Source: Clostridia bacterium (GTDB lineage: Bacteria; Bacillota; Clostridia; Christensenellales; Borkfalkiaceae). From it: DNA of 35,673 nucleotides. The notes under the pieces are model-generated. The model saw only the letters and a list, made by a program, of their open reading frames with translations, searched no databases and was not told the DNA's origin. Below are positions 1-7,297 of this stretch, piece after piece (positions within the stretch are counted from its first letter, which is position 1; each line of letters starts with the position of its first letter). The DNA is taken from contig JAFVPE010000029.1 in the NCBI GenBank assembly GCA_017505465.1, forward strand, positions 1-35,673, written 5' to 3'. The position numbers and the translations under genes are program-made.

Positions 1-256
1 GGTGTGATTCCTCACCGGCAGTGAAAATTGGGCATAAAATTTCTGCTTTAATTTAAGTCTGCGAGCGAAGGTGTTACCTTTGCCGAATCGGTGAAATTCC
101 GATACCGACGGTTACAGTCCGGACGGGAAAAGACAAGAAAGCTTACAGGCAGTTGTGCGTCTTTGCGCTTATTTTTAGATGATTGCGCATGGGCGAACGT
201 AGCCTTGATAGGTTTGAAGGTGTAACTGTGCCCCTTATCATAGGGGCGTTTTTTTA
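1..256 (+). promoter_or_regulatory. FMN riboswitch (RFN element), 5' end cut by window, with terminator platform
   Basis: The window opens inside an RFN aptamer. Conserved blocks are visible: CTCACCGGCAGT near 11-22, AGTCTGCGAGC at 55-65, GTGAAATTCC at 91-100, ATACCGACGG at 102-111 and AGTCCGGACGGG at 116-127. The first strand of helix P1 lies before position 1. A hairpin GCCCCT/AGGGGC (230-235 with 242-247) followed by seven Ts is the expected intrinsic terminator, 40 nt before ribU. By family knowledge, FMN binding turns off the riboflavin importer gene downstream, which matches the product of the next gene. Confidence 0.93.
230..255 (+). terminator. Riboswitch-controlled intrinsic terminator
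   Basis: Stem GCCCCT (230-235), 6-nt loop, AGGGGC (242-247), then G and seven Ts. It lies between the FMN aptamer and ribU, so it is the likely off-switch. Confidence 0.85.
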
Positions 257-296
257 TTCATAGAATATTTACCGAAAAGAGTACGAGGTTTTTGGT

Positions 297-932
297 ATGA
301 ACAATGAAAAAAAAGAGAAAACGAAGGGGGCAGGTGTGGAATTAACTGCTCAAACGCCGAAAAATGGCGCAGGGGAAAGAAGAACGTTAAAGCAACGCTT
401 TTCCGCCAAGCGTTTGGCGCTTATGGGGGTATTCGTTGCCCTTTCCTATGCGCTTAGTTGGTTGGAAATTCCGCTTTTCCCAAGCGCACCCTTCTTAAAG
501 CTTGATTTTGGAAACGTATTCATTTTGCTGATCGGCTTTTTGTGCGGACCTGTGGAAGGGGTAATCGTTTGCGTCATTAAAGAAACGTTGCGGCTTATCG
601 GTTCGTCGTCGGGTATGGTGGGCGAGCTTGCAAACGTCATCATGACGTCGTCCTTTATACTCTTGCCCTCTATCGTGTATCAATTCCGCAAGGGGTTGAA
701 GGCGGTAATTCCTGCGCTTGTAGGAGGCTGTGTGATCGGTACGGCGGTGGCGCTTGTCGTCAATCGCTTTATCACCTTCCCTTTGTATATGGGAGGCGGT
801 GCGGCTACGGTTTTTAATAATTTATTTTGGTACGTGTTGGCGTTTAATCTCATCAAGACCGTTTCGATAGGGATTTTGACGGCGCTTTTGTATAAAAAGC
901 TGTCGAATTTCTTGAAAAAAATGAAAATTTAA
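297..932 (+). CDS. ribU: Riboflavin ECF transporter, substrate-binding S component
   Basis: 211-residue integral membrane protein with a charged cytoplasmic N-terminus (about residues 1-37) and about six hydrophobic segments from residue 39 on. The stretch FPSAPFLKLDFGN (about 61-73) matches the conserved flavin-contact region of RibU proteins, and FLCGPVEG follows it. RibU binds riboflavin and works with the shared EcfAA'T energising module, whose genes are not in this window. The FMN riboswitch directly upstream supports the substrate. Start ATG 297 follows GAGG at 285-288. The N-terminal extension is longer than in most RibU proteins; an internal start (Met43) is possible but has no good ribosome site. 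Confidence 0.92.
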   Translation: MNNEKKEKTKGAGVELTAQTPKNGAGERRTLKQRFSAKRLALMGVFVALSYALSWLEIPLFPSAPFLKLDFGNVFILLIGFLCGPVEGVIVCVIKETLRLIGSSSGMVGELANVIMTSSFILLPSIVYQFRKGLKAVIPALVGGCVIGTAVALVVNRFITFPLYMGGGAATVFNNLFWYVLAFNLIKTVSIGILTALLYKKLSNFLKKMKI

Positions 933-952
933 GAGCAAAGCGGAAGAAATAT

Positions 953-981
953 TTGCAAAATTTTCAATAAGGTATTATAAT
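953..981 (+). promoter_or_regulatory. tsaE promoter (TTGCAA-17-TATAAT), probably giving a leaderless mRNA
   Basis: -35 TTGCAA at 953-958, a 17-nt spacer, and a perfect -10 TATAAT at 976-981. The expected start point, about 7 nt after the -10, falls on the A of the tsaE ATG (988). No Shine-Dalgarno sequence lies between the -10 and the ATG. Confidence 0.75.
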
Positions 982-987
982 AAAGAC

Positions 988-1389
988 ATGGCAGTTATTA
1001 TTACACGCTCGCGCGAAGAAACGGAAGCGTTCGCGCAGGCATACGCAAAAACTTTATCCGCAGGGGACGTTGTGCTTCTTGACGGCGATATGGGAGCAGG
1101 AAAAACGGTCTTTTCCAAGGGCGTGGCAAAAGGGCTCGGAATTGAAGAAGAAGTAACAAGCCCCACGTACGCATATATGAACGACTATGACGGCAGACTT
1201 TTTCACTACGATTGCTACCGTATCGAATCGGTAGCGCAGGCGGAAAATCTCGGCTTGGCGGATTATTTCGATATGGGCGGTATTTGCCTTGTCGAATGGG
1301 CGCAAAACATCGCGCCGTTGCTCCCCCCACACGTAAAACGTGTGAGCATTCGCAAAATTAGCGAAAACGAACGGGAAATTGAGTATTAA
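988..1389 (+). CDS. tsaE: tRNA t6A synthesis ATPase TsaE
   Basis: 133 residues, normal length for TsaE (YjeE). The Walker A motif GDMGAGKT is at about residues 33-40, followed by the family's TSPTYAYMNDYDG and HYDCYRIES blocks and a VEWAQ segment that carries the conserved Glu-Trp. TsaE drives release or turnover of the TsaBD complex that makes threonylcarbamoyl-adenosine at position 37 of ANN-reading tRNAs. It is followed by tsaB and rimI, the usual firmicute cluster. The first codon sits 7 nt after a consensus -10, with no ribosome site, so translation is probably leaderless. Confidence 0.96.
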   Translation: MAVIITRSREETEAFAQAYAKTLSAGDVVLLDGDMGAGKTVFSKGVAKGLGIEEEVTSPTYAYMNDYDGRLFHYDCYRIESVAQAENLGLADYFDMGGICLVEWAQNIAPLLPPHVKRVSIRKISENEREIEY

Positions 1390-1404
1390 AAATCGGAGAA
1401 AATT

Positions 1405-2028
1405 ATGAACTTTTTGGCAGTGGATACGAGTGGGAATCACCTTGCGGTGGTAGCAGTGAAGGACGGACAAGCTTACTCCGTCTTTTTGCCTGACTGCGCT
1501 ATGAAACATTCCGTATCCGTGATGCCTGCGATTGACGAAGCGCTTCAAAAAGCGGGTATGTGCCTTGACGACTGCGACTTTTTTGCGGCGGCGGTAGGGG
1601 CAGGCTCGTTTACGGGAATTCGCATCGGGATTTCGGCGGTAAAGGGGCTTTGCCTTGCTTGTAAAAAGCCTTCTTTGCCCGTCACCTCTTTCGACGTGAT
1701 GGCATATAATGCTTTAGATAAAGGAAAAATACTCTGTCTTATCGACGCGTTGCACGGAAGCTATTACGCCTGTGGCTATAACGGCGGCAAAGTGACGTAT
1801 CCGCCTGCATTCCTTGCGGAAGAGGAAGTGCTTTCGCTCGTAGACGAAGGGTATGCGCTTTGCGGGGTTTCCCCGTTGCCGATTGCGGCAAAGGCGGCGG
1901 TGTTGACCGTCGATCCCGTTTCGGGACTGCAAAAGGCGGTAACCGCTTTGGGCGAGCAGGGAAAATTTGGCGAGTTGACTGCTTTGTACGTTCGAAAAAG
2001 TTCGGCGGAATTGAATTTGGGAAAATAA
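1405..2028 (+). CDS. tsaB: tRNA threonylcarbamoyladenosine synthesis protein TsaB
   Basis: 207-residue ASKHA-fold protein. The N-terminus MNFLAVDTSGNHLAV is the family's first phosphate-loop-like strand and turn, and AAVGAGSFTGIRIGISAVKGL (about 61-81) is the signature helix region. TsaB forms a heterodimer with TsaD to transfer the threonylcarbamoyl group to A37 of tRNA; tsaD is not in this window. The RBS is GGAGA just before the ATG, 15 nt after tsaE. The gene ends one base before rimI begins, so the three are almost certainly co-transcribed. Confidence 0.95.
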   Translation: MNFLAVDTSGNHLAVVAVKDGQAYSVFLPDCAMKHSVSVMPAIDEALQKAGMCLDDCDFFAAAVGAGSFTGIRIGISAVKGLCLACKKPSLPVTSFDVMAYNALDKGKILCLIDALHGSYYACGYNGGKVTYPPAFLAEEEVLSLVDEGYALCGVSPLPIAAKAAVLTVDPVSGLQKAVTALGEQGKFGELTALYVRKSSAELNLGK

Positions 2029-2029
2029 A

Positions 2030-2473
2030 ATGATAATTCGAGAATGGACGGAAAAGGATCTTGCCACAGTGGCGATTTTGGAGCATGCGTGCTTTGAAGA
2101 TCCGTGGACGATGGATATGATCAAGGGCGAATTCGGACGCATGGATTTTTGCGGTTCGATCGCCGAAGAAGACGGTAAACCGATTGGGTTCTTATGCGGA
2201 ACGCTACTTTTTGAAGATGCGGAAATTGCGAAGGTTGCCGTGTTGAAGGAATACCGTGGGAAAGGCTACGGAAGGCAGCTTGTCGAAGAATTTTTCGATA
2301 AAGTGAAAGCCAACGGCGCAAGACGAATATTCTTGGAAGTGCGTCCGTCTAACGAAGCGGCATTGCACTTGTATCAAAGCAACGGTTTCCATAAATTGCG
2401 CTTGCGCAAACGCTATTATGCGGACGGCGAGGACGCTTTGGAAATGATGAAGGATCTCTATCCCGACGATTAA
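2030..2473 (+). CDS. rimI: Ribosomal protein S18 alanine N-acetyltransferase-like GNAT (RimI)
   Basis: 147-residue GNAT acetyltransferase. It shows the N-terminal MIIREWTEKDLATV strand and helix, ACFEDPWT typical of RimI, the acetyl-CoA loop VLKEYRGKGYGRQL (motif A, R/Q-x-x-G-x-G/A) at about 73-86, and the C-terminal RPSNEAALHLYQSNGF with the NxxAxxLYxxxGF pattern. By family it acetylates the N-terminus of S18, although many firmicute RimI proteins have untested targets. It starts one nucleotide after tsaB stops, the common tsaE-tsaB-rimI order. Confidence 0.93.
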   Translation: MIIREWTEKDLATVAILEHACFEDPWTMDMIKGEFGRMDFCGSIAEEDGKPIGFLCGTLLFEDAEIAKVAVLKEYRGKGYGRQLVEEFFDKVKANGARRIFLEVRPSNEAALHLYQSNGFHKLRLRKRYYADGEDALEMMKDLYPDD

Positions 2474-2493
2474 AAGGTAAGGAGGACGGGGCG

Positions 2494-3207
2494 ACGGCAA
2501 ACATATCCGACGTTTCGTTTTTACAAAAGGGAAAGGGGAAGGATCTCGTGTTTTTGCACGGCTATCTTTCTTCGAAGGAAGCGTTTGCGAATCAAATCGC
2601 ATACTTTTCGAGATTTTATCGAGTGACGGCGTTGGATTTTATCGGCTTTGGCAAAAGTCCGCCCTTGACGGAAAGCTATTCCGTGGGCGATTACGCCCAA
2701 TGGCTGCAAGGGGTGCTTGCGGCGCTCGGCGTGGAAAAACCGCACGTCATTGCCCATTCGTTTGGGTGCCGTGTGGCGGTGAAATTGGCAAGCGAACAGC
2801 CCGATGCATTTGATAAAATTTTATTGACGGGGCCTGCAGGCGTGATTTTAAAACGGGGATTTTCCTACCGTGTAAAAGTCGGTGCGTACCGTTTGGTAAA
2901 GAGGATTGCCCCGAAGCTTGCGGAGCGAAAATTCGGCTCGAAGGAGTATCGAACGCTCACTCCCTTAATGAAAGAGAGCTATAAAAAGATCGTCAATGAA
3001 GATCTGCGCGAATGCGCGAAAAAAGTAAAAAATCAGGTGCTTTTGGTGGAAGGTAGAGCGGATAAAACGACGCCGTTGCAGGAAGCGAAAGCGTACTTGG
3101 AATGTTTTAGGAACGGGAAATTGCGTTTGATAGACGGCGGACATTTTGCCTTTGTCGACTCGCCCGTTGCGTTTAATCTTATAGCAGAGGAATTTTTTTA
3201 TGAATGA
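2494..3207 (+). CDS. Alpha/beta-fold hydrolase, apparent ACG start
   Basis: Alpha/beta hydrolase with the oxyanion motif FLHG (about residue 20), nucleophile elbow AHSFG, acid in GRADKTTP and His in DGGHF. The first conventional start in frame is GTG 2548, but that would remove the two N-terminal strands: the 18 codons upstream read as a normal family start (ISDVSFLQKGKGKDLV). An ACG codon at 2494 sits 8 nt after a perfect GGAGG (2481-2485). I therefore prefer ACG as start, giving 237 residues; GTG 2548 (preceded by AAGGA) is the fallback, giving 219. The substrate is unknown. It overlaps murF by 8 nt and follows rimI, so it is in the same operon. Confidence 0.8.
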   Translation, partial: TANISDVSFLQKGKGKDLVFLHGYLSSKEAFANQIAYFSRFYRVTALDFIGFGKSPPLTESYSVGDYAQWLQGVLAALGVEKPHVIAHSFGCRVAVKLASEQPDAFDKILLTGPAGVILKRGFSYRVKVGAYRLVKRIAPKLAERKFGSKEYRTLTPLMKESYKKIVNEDLRECAKKVKNQVLLVEGRADKTTPLQEAKAYLECFRNGKLRLIDGGHFAFVDSPVAFNLIAEEFFYE

Positions 3208-4792
3208 ATGGATGTACAGACTGATAGCCGCAATTGTATCGGCGTTTTTGTTTGGCGTTGCCACACGAAACATGATCGGTGCGATGCAACAAAGCGGATA
3301 TAAGGGCGCAACGTTTATGCGTTGGCTTGGCAAGAAGGGGAATTTGTATTTCAACCGCCTTGCCGTATTCTCGCTTTGTATTGCGCTTTTGACGGCGATG
3401 ACGGCGCTTTGTTTTTCCTTCTTGGGAAGAAATTGGGCGCTCATTTGTTCTTCTATTCCCTTCTTCGTTTTATGCCTTTTGCTCATTGTAGCGGACGAAA
3501 AATATGCGTTGAAAGTGCCGATGCAGTACACGCATAGAGCAAACAGATTGCTCGTTGTGTATATGATTTTAGCGGCAGGTGCGGCGTATGGATTTTTGGA
3601 GCTTTTGGCGTTCTTGGCGGAAATCAACGGCTCGAAGCTGTATGCGCTTTTGCAGTACGTACCGTTTGCTATCTTCCCTGTACTCCTTCCCTTGCTTTTG
3701 TGTGTAGCGAATTTTATTACGGGCATTTTTGAGAACGCAAGAAACCGTAGATTTGTAAAAAGAGCGGGGCAGGTATTGAATGAAACGGAAATTATCCGTA
3801 TCGGCGTAGTGGGAAGCTACGGCAAAACGTCGGTGAAAAATATCGTAAAAACCCTGCTTTTAGAAAAGTATTCCGTCGTGGTAACGCCCGAATCGTACAA
3901 TACGCCGATTGGCGTAGCAAAGACGGTGTACTCGCCCGAGTTTGCAGGCAAGCAAATCTTTATTGCGGAAATGGGCGCAAGAAGAACGGGGGACATCAAG
4001 ACGCTTTGCGAAATGGTGAAGCCCGACTACGCTATCTTTACGGGCGTATGCGAACAACACATTGCGTCCTTCGGTTCGCTTGACAACGTTTGGGCGGAAA
4101 AGAGCGAGATATTGAAAAACGGCGCAAAGAAGGTCGTTTGCGGCGAAAGCTTGAAGGAGCAGGTTGCAGGCTTTGACAACGCAGTGGTTACAGAGCTTTC
4201 GGCGGTGAAGAATATCCGTATGGAAGCGACGAAAACGGCGTTTGTTCTTTGTGTGGACGGCGAAGAAATCGAAGTGGAAACGTCGCTCCTTGGCGGTGCG
4301 GCGGTGGAAAATATCCTGCTTGCGGTAGAGCTTTGCAAGGCGCTTGGCTTGACGGCGGAAGAATTGAAGGCGGGGCTTTCCAAATTGCAGCCGATTCCCC
4401 ATCGTTTACAGCTTTTGGAAAACGCAGGCGTGTATATTCTTGACGACGGGTACAACTGCAACCCGAACGGTGCGAAGGAAGCGATAGCGGCGCTTTGCCG
4501 TTTTGACGGTAGAAAGTGTATTGTAACGCCGGGGATTGTAGAAGGCGGTATTATTGAAGAAGAATTGAACGGCGAGCTTGGCGAGAAGATTGCGCAAGCG
4601 AGCTTGGATAAGGTAATTTTGGTTGGCGACACGCTTGTGGGAGCGGTAAAGAGCGGCTATGAAACCGCAGGCGGCGATATGGAAAAACTGACCGTTTGCA
4701 AGACGCTTGCAGGCGCGCAAGAATTGCTTGGCGAATGGCTCGCTAAAGGCGACTGCGTACTCTTCTTGAATGATCTTCCTGACGTGTACTAA
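3200..4792 (+). CDS. murF: Membrane-anchored Mur ligase, MurF type (UDP-MurNAc-tripeptide--D-Ala-D-Ala ligase)
   Basis: 530 residues. The first ~180 hold about five hydrophobic segments (about 4-24, 53-75, 81-98, 116-140, 150-177). A Mur ligase core follows: P-loop GSYGKTS at 205-211, NTPIGVAKTV, AEMGARRTGDI, CEQHIASFGS and the MurF-like DDGYNCNPNG (compare DDSYNANP). The core adds D-Ala-D-Ala to the peptidoglycan precursor. The usual soluble N-terminal uridine-binding domain is not recognisable and seems replaced by the membrane part. ddl, which makes D-Ala-D-Ala, follows after a repeat element. The start overlaps the hydrolase gene. MurF is the best fit, but a ligase for another membrane substrate is possible. 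Confidence 0.85.
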   Translation: MNEWMYRLIAAIVSAFLFGVATRNMIGAMQQSGYKGATFMRWLGKKGNLYFNRLAVFSLCIALLTAMTALCFSFLGRNWALICSSIPFFVLCLLLIVADEKYALKVPMQYTHRANRLLVVYMILAAGAAYGFLELLAFLAEINGSKLYALLQYVPFAIFPVLLPLLLCVANFITGIFENARNRRFVKRAGQVLNETEIIRIGVVGSYGKTSVKNIVKTLLLEKYSVVVTPESYNTPIGVAKTVYSPEFAGKQIFIAEMGARRTGDIKTLCEMVKPDYAIFTGVCEQHIASFGSLDNVWAEKSEILKNGAKKVVCGESLKEQVAGFDNAVVTELSAVKNIRMEATKTAFVLCVDGEEIEVETSLLGGAAVENILLAVELCKALGLTAEELKAGLSKLQPIPHRLQLLENAGVYILDDGYNCNPNGAKEAIAALCRFDGRKCIVTPGIVEGGIIEEELNGELGEKIAQASLDKVILVGDTLVGAVKSGYETAGGDMEKLTVCKTLAGAQELLGEWLAKGDCVLFLNDLPDVY

Positions 4793-4804
4793 GTCCACCT
4801 TATA

Positions 4805-5038
4805 GGAAGTCGAGAAACTCAGTTTCTCGCGGATTGCAAAGGCAGCGCCTTGCCGTGGTGTGGAGCAAAGCTCCACAAAAATGCCCAAATAAAAGCAAGC
4901 TTTGCTTGCGTCGATACCGCATAGCGGTCAACGCCTACGGCGTAAATTACGCAAAACTCCGTTTTGCTTTTTGGGGTATGATATTGCAGGGGCTTCCGCC
5001 CCCACACCCCTGACGAGAAACTGAGTTTCTCGACTTCC
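4805..5038. repeat. Composite hairpin-mosaic element with 25-bp terminal inverted repeats
   Basis: Both ends carry the same 25-bp sequence in inverted orientation (4805-4829 and 5014-5038): foot GGAAGT plus the cap hairpin CGAGAAAC-TCA-GTTTCTCG. Between them nearly every segment is a small hairpin: AAGGC-AGC-GCCTT (4839-4851), TGTGGAGC-AAA-GCTCCACA (4859-4877), GCAAGC-TTT-GCTTGC (4895-4909), ACCGC-ATA-GCGGT (4916-4928), ACGCC-TAC-GGCGT (4931-4943), GCAAAAC-TCC-GTTTTGC (4951-4967) and GGGGC-TTCC-GCCCC (4989-5002). No hairpin is followed by a T-tract, and no target duplication is obvious. The right part resembles 28680-28736 and the left part resembles the reverse of 9290-9361, so it may be two elements fused tail to tail. 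It fills the murF-ddl gap. Confidence 0.9.
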
Positions 5039-5120
5039 CGTTAGGGGGGAAAACCCATTAGGGGTACGAAAGAATGATTAGAACACCAAAGCGAAGAAAT
5101 CTACGCGGAGGTGTTTTTTT

Positions 5121-6230
5121 ATGCGGAAAGTGGCGGTTATCTTTGGCGGTAAGTCTTGTGAAAATGAAATTTCGGTGCTCACGGGCGTGTTCGTGCTCAA
5201 TTTGCTACGCGAACGTTACGACGTGCTGCCCGTCTACGTACATACTGACGGCGGATTTTATACTTCGCCGAAAATGTACGACGTGGATATATTTAAAAAG
5301 AAAAAATATTCCGCGTTCGAAAGAGTATTCTTCGACGGCGGCGTTGCCTATGCCGTAGGTAAGCGCAAGTTAAAAAAGCTTGCCAAAATCGACGCCGCCC
5401 TCAACTGTTGCCACGGCGGTCTTGCGGAAGGGGGCGGCGTTTCCGCTATTATGGAGTGGAATTCCATTCCGCTCGCTTCGCCCGACCTTACCCCCTCGGG
5501 AGTCTTTCTTGATAAGTACCTTACCAAGCTCGTTGCGCGCGCCCTTTGCGTGCCGACGGTCGATTATATCCGAGTCAATGAAAAGGACTACGAGAAACGG
5601 GGTGCGTTCTTGCTTAAAACGGTGGAGGCTCGCTTGAAATACCCCGTCGTGATAAAGCCGGCGCATCTCGGTTCGTCTATCGGTATTGCCGTCGCGCGAA
5701 ACGAGAAGGAGTTCAAGAGCGCAATCGGCAACGCCTTTGCGCTTGATAACCGCGTGATTGTCGAGAAGTATCTTGAAGGGAAAAAGGACGTAAACTGCGC
5801 GGCGTATATGCTCGGCGGCGACATCATAGTGTCCGAACCAGAAACGGCGTTCGGGGAAGGGATTTATTCCTTTGAAGAAAAGTACGTAAAACGAACTTTG
5901 GACGGTGCGCCAATGGCAAAAGGTGGGGGCAGGGGCGCGTTGAACGGCGAATTGCGAGATAAAATCCGTTCCTATACGCGCACCCTTTACAAGCGTATGG
6001 ATTTGAAGGGCTTGGTGCGCATGGATTTCCTTTTACATAAGGGCAAAATCTATCTTTGCGAAGTAAATACCGTGCCCGGCTCGCTTGCTTATTACCTTTT
6101 TTGCGAGCGTATTTCGGATGCGAAAAATCTTTTTGCTGCGCTTATCGAGGACGCTTGCGAACGCGCCAAAGAAGAGAAAAAACTATTGACGACGGGTATT
6201 TTACAAACCGTGCAATACCGTAGGAAATAA
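5121..6230 (+). CDS. ddl: D-alanine--D-alanine ligase
   Basis: 369-residue ATP-grasp ligase that joins two D-alanines for peptidoglycan. N-terminal VAVIFGGKSCENEISVLTG holds the conserved Glu of the first D-Ala site (SxEHxVS-like). Other motifs are NCCHGGLAEGGGVSA, YPVVIKPAHLGSSIGI (ATP-binding strand), YSFEEKY (omega loop Tyr) and RMDFLLHKGKIYLCEVNTVPGS, with the metal-binding Glu and Asn. The HGxxGEDG motif has Ala and Gly substitutions, a variant I recall in clostridial ligases. Start ATG 5121 follows GGAGG (5107-5111). It lies downstream of murF across the hairpin element. Confidence 0.94.
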   Translation: MRKVAVIFGGKSCENEISVLTGVFVLNLLRERYDVLPVYVHTDGGFYTSPKMYDVDIFKKKKYSAFERVFFDGGVAYAVGKRKLKKLAKIDAALNCCHGGLAEGGGVSAIMEWNSIPLASPDLTPSGVFLDKYLTKLVARALCVPTVDYIRVNEKDYEKRGAFLLKTVEARLKYPVVIKPAHLGSSIGIAVARNEKEFKSAIGNAFALDNRVIVEKYLEGKKDVNCAAYMLGGDIIVSEPETAFGEGIYSFEEKYVKRTLDGAPMAKGGGRGALNGELRDKIRSYTRTLYKRMDLKGLVRMDFLLHKGKIYLCEVNTVPGSLAYYLFCERISDAKNLFAALIEDACERAKEEKKLLTTGILQTVQYRRK

Positions 6231-6233
6231 AAG

Positions 6234-6265
6234 ACGCCCCGAAGGCAATTTTGCCTTAGGGGCGT
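6234..6265. terminator. Bidirectional terminator between ddl and the minus-strand membrane gene
   Basis: ACGCCCC (6234-6240) pairs with GGGGCGT (6259-6265), and inside it AAGGCAA (6242-6248) pairs with TTGCCTT (6251-6257). On the minus strand it is followed by CTTTTATTTCC, so it serves the minus gene better than ddl. Confidence 0.8.
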
Positions 6266-6280
6266 ACGTTTATCATCGTG

Positions 6281-7090
6281 TTAATTTTTTGTTTGTTTCG
6301 TTTTTATTTCTTGCGTTTCTTCCGCTTTGTCCGTTTCGTCGGAAAGCTTCGGGGGCAAGGGCTCAAAGGCAAAATGCTTGCCTTTCGTAATCAAATATAC
6401 AACCGAGTACACAAGCGCGCCCGCCGTTTCCACAAGCATATCCGTCATCGTATCAATCAAGCCGATGTCAAGATAGGAGCGGATTACTTCGCCTTCTACG
6501 ATAATGCCGTCGAACGTAATTTCCGCCAACTGACCGTTTTCGTAGTGGAAATATTGGCTCAATAGGTGCGAGTTGCGAATGGTGGCAAGCCAAGTATCCT
6601 TTTGCATATCCATGCCAAAGAAGGTGTCGATGCCGAATTCGATAAATTCCCAAACTGCGGAAACTGCCATAGAGAATACGAAACCGAACAAAGCGCAAAG
6701 CAGTACGCTGCAAGGGGCTTTCTTGTTGATAATTTTGGGCAAATATGCGCCGAACATAGCGAACACCAAGCCTGCAAAGCCGTGCAAAAGATCGTCCCAC
6801 CAACCGAATTTATAATAAAAACCGTAGTTGAAGCCGAGCAAGGGGCAAATCGTATACAAAAGCACAAGGAAATACAACGGCGTTTGAATACGGAATCTAA
6901 AAAGTCTTTGTACGATTTCGGGTACAAAGACAAAGAAAATGGACGCAATTGCCATAATCATTTTCGTCCACTCGCTTTGTACGGCGGAAAAGACGATAGA
7001 GAAAAGGCAAAAGGTCTCGCACGCTGCAAAGCCGCAAAGGCGCAAGATGCCAAGATTCGTCATAGGTTTTATTTTTGTTTTTCCGCTCAT
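6281..7090 (-). CDS. Integral membrane protein, YjdF/DUF2238-like
   Basis: 269 residues with about six to seven hydrophobic segments and a polar, Lys/Glu-rich C-terminal tail (from about residue 240). Conserved-looking acidic and His residues sit near membrane edges: KFGWWDDLLHGFAG, AVWEFIEFGID and IDTMTDMLVETAGA. This D-LLHG / WEFxEFxxD / DTxxDxxxxxxGA pattern is what I recall for YjdF/DUF2238-type membrane proteins, whose function is unknown. It is transcribed alone from its own consensus promoter, divergent from obgE. The start at 7090 is preceded by GGGAG on the minus strand. The family assignment is from memory and moderate. Confidence 0.8.
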   Translation of the reverse strand: MSGKTKIKPMTNLGILRLCGFAACETFCLFSIVFSAVQSEWTKMIMAIASIFFVFVPEIVQRLFRFRIQTPLYFLVLLYTICPLLGFNYGFYYKFGWWDDLLHGFAGLVFAMFGAYLPKIINKKAPCSVLLCALFGFVFSMAVSAVWEFIEFGIDTFFGMDMQKDTWLATIRNSHLLSQYFHYENGQLAEITFDGIIVEGEVIRSYLDIGLIDTMTDMLVETAGALVYSVVYLITKGKHFAFEPLPPKLSDETDKAEETQEIKTKQTKN

Positions 7091-7126
7091 AAGTGGGGGA
7101 CTCCCTTTGCTTAACAGTCAACTAAT

Positions 7127-7155
7127 AGTATAACATTTTCTAGGGGGAGTGTCAA
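7127..7155 (-). promoter_or_regulatory. Promoter of the minus-strand membrane protein (TTGACA-17-TATACT)
   Basis: On the minus strand a perfect -35 TTGACA (7150-7155), a 17-nt spacer and -10 TATACT (7127-7132) precede the gene start at 7090 by a leader of about 30 nt. Confidence 0.85.
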
Positions 7156-7237
7156 TTTATATTACGGCGATTCCGTAAAATTTATCCACATAAAATGCCA
7201 ATAGTGGTAAATTTTATTTTATAGCCGTAGAAATTCA

Positions 7238-7266
7238 TTGATTTTTCTTTTCTTTTATTGTATACT
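7238..7266 (+). promoter_or_regulatory. obgE promoter (TTGATT-17-TATACT)
   Basis: -35 TTGATT at 7238-7243 and -10 TATACT at 7261-7266 with a 17-nt spacer. A 7-bp triloop palindrome (CTGTTAT-GGA-ATAACAG, 7265-7281) covers the expected start point; it could be an operator, but only its 3' half would be transcribed. Confidence 0.75.
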
Positions 7267-7297
7267 GTTATGGAATAACAGAAAAAAGAGGTTTTTT

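Noticed and set aside
4811..5032. Multiple terminators in the murF-ddl gap
   Set aside because: The hairpins are not followed by T-tracts, and nine in a row would be pointless as terminators.
5383..5460. Broken active site in Ddl (HGGLAEGGG instead of HGxxGEDG)
   Set aside because: The Glu is kept and the other substitutions are, as far as I recall, normal in a clostridial ligase group; the remaining motifs are intact.
7265..7281. Palindrome CTGTTAT-GGA-ATAACAG as a 5' mRNA stabiliser of obgE
   Set aside because: The predicted transcription start lies inside it, so the full hairpin would not be in the RNA; kept only as a possible operator in the promoter entry.
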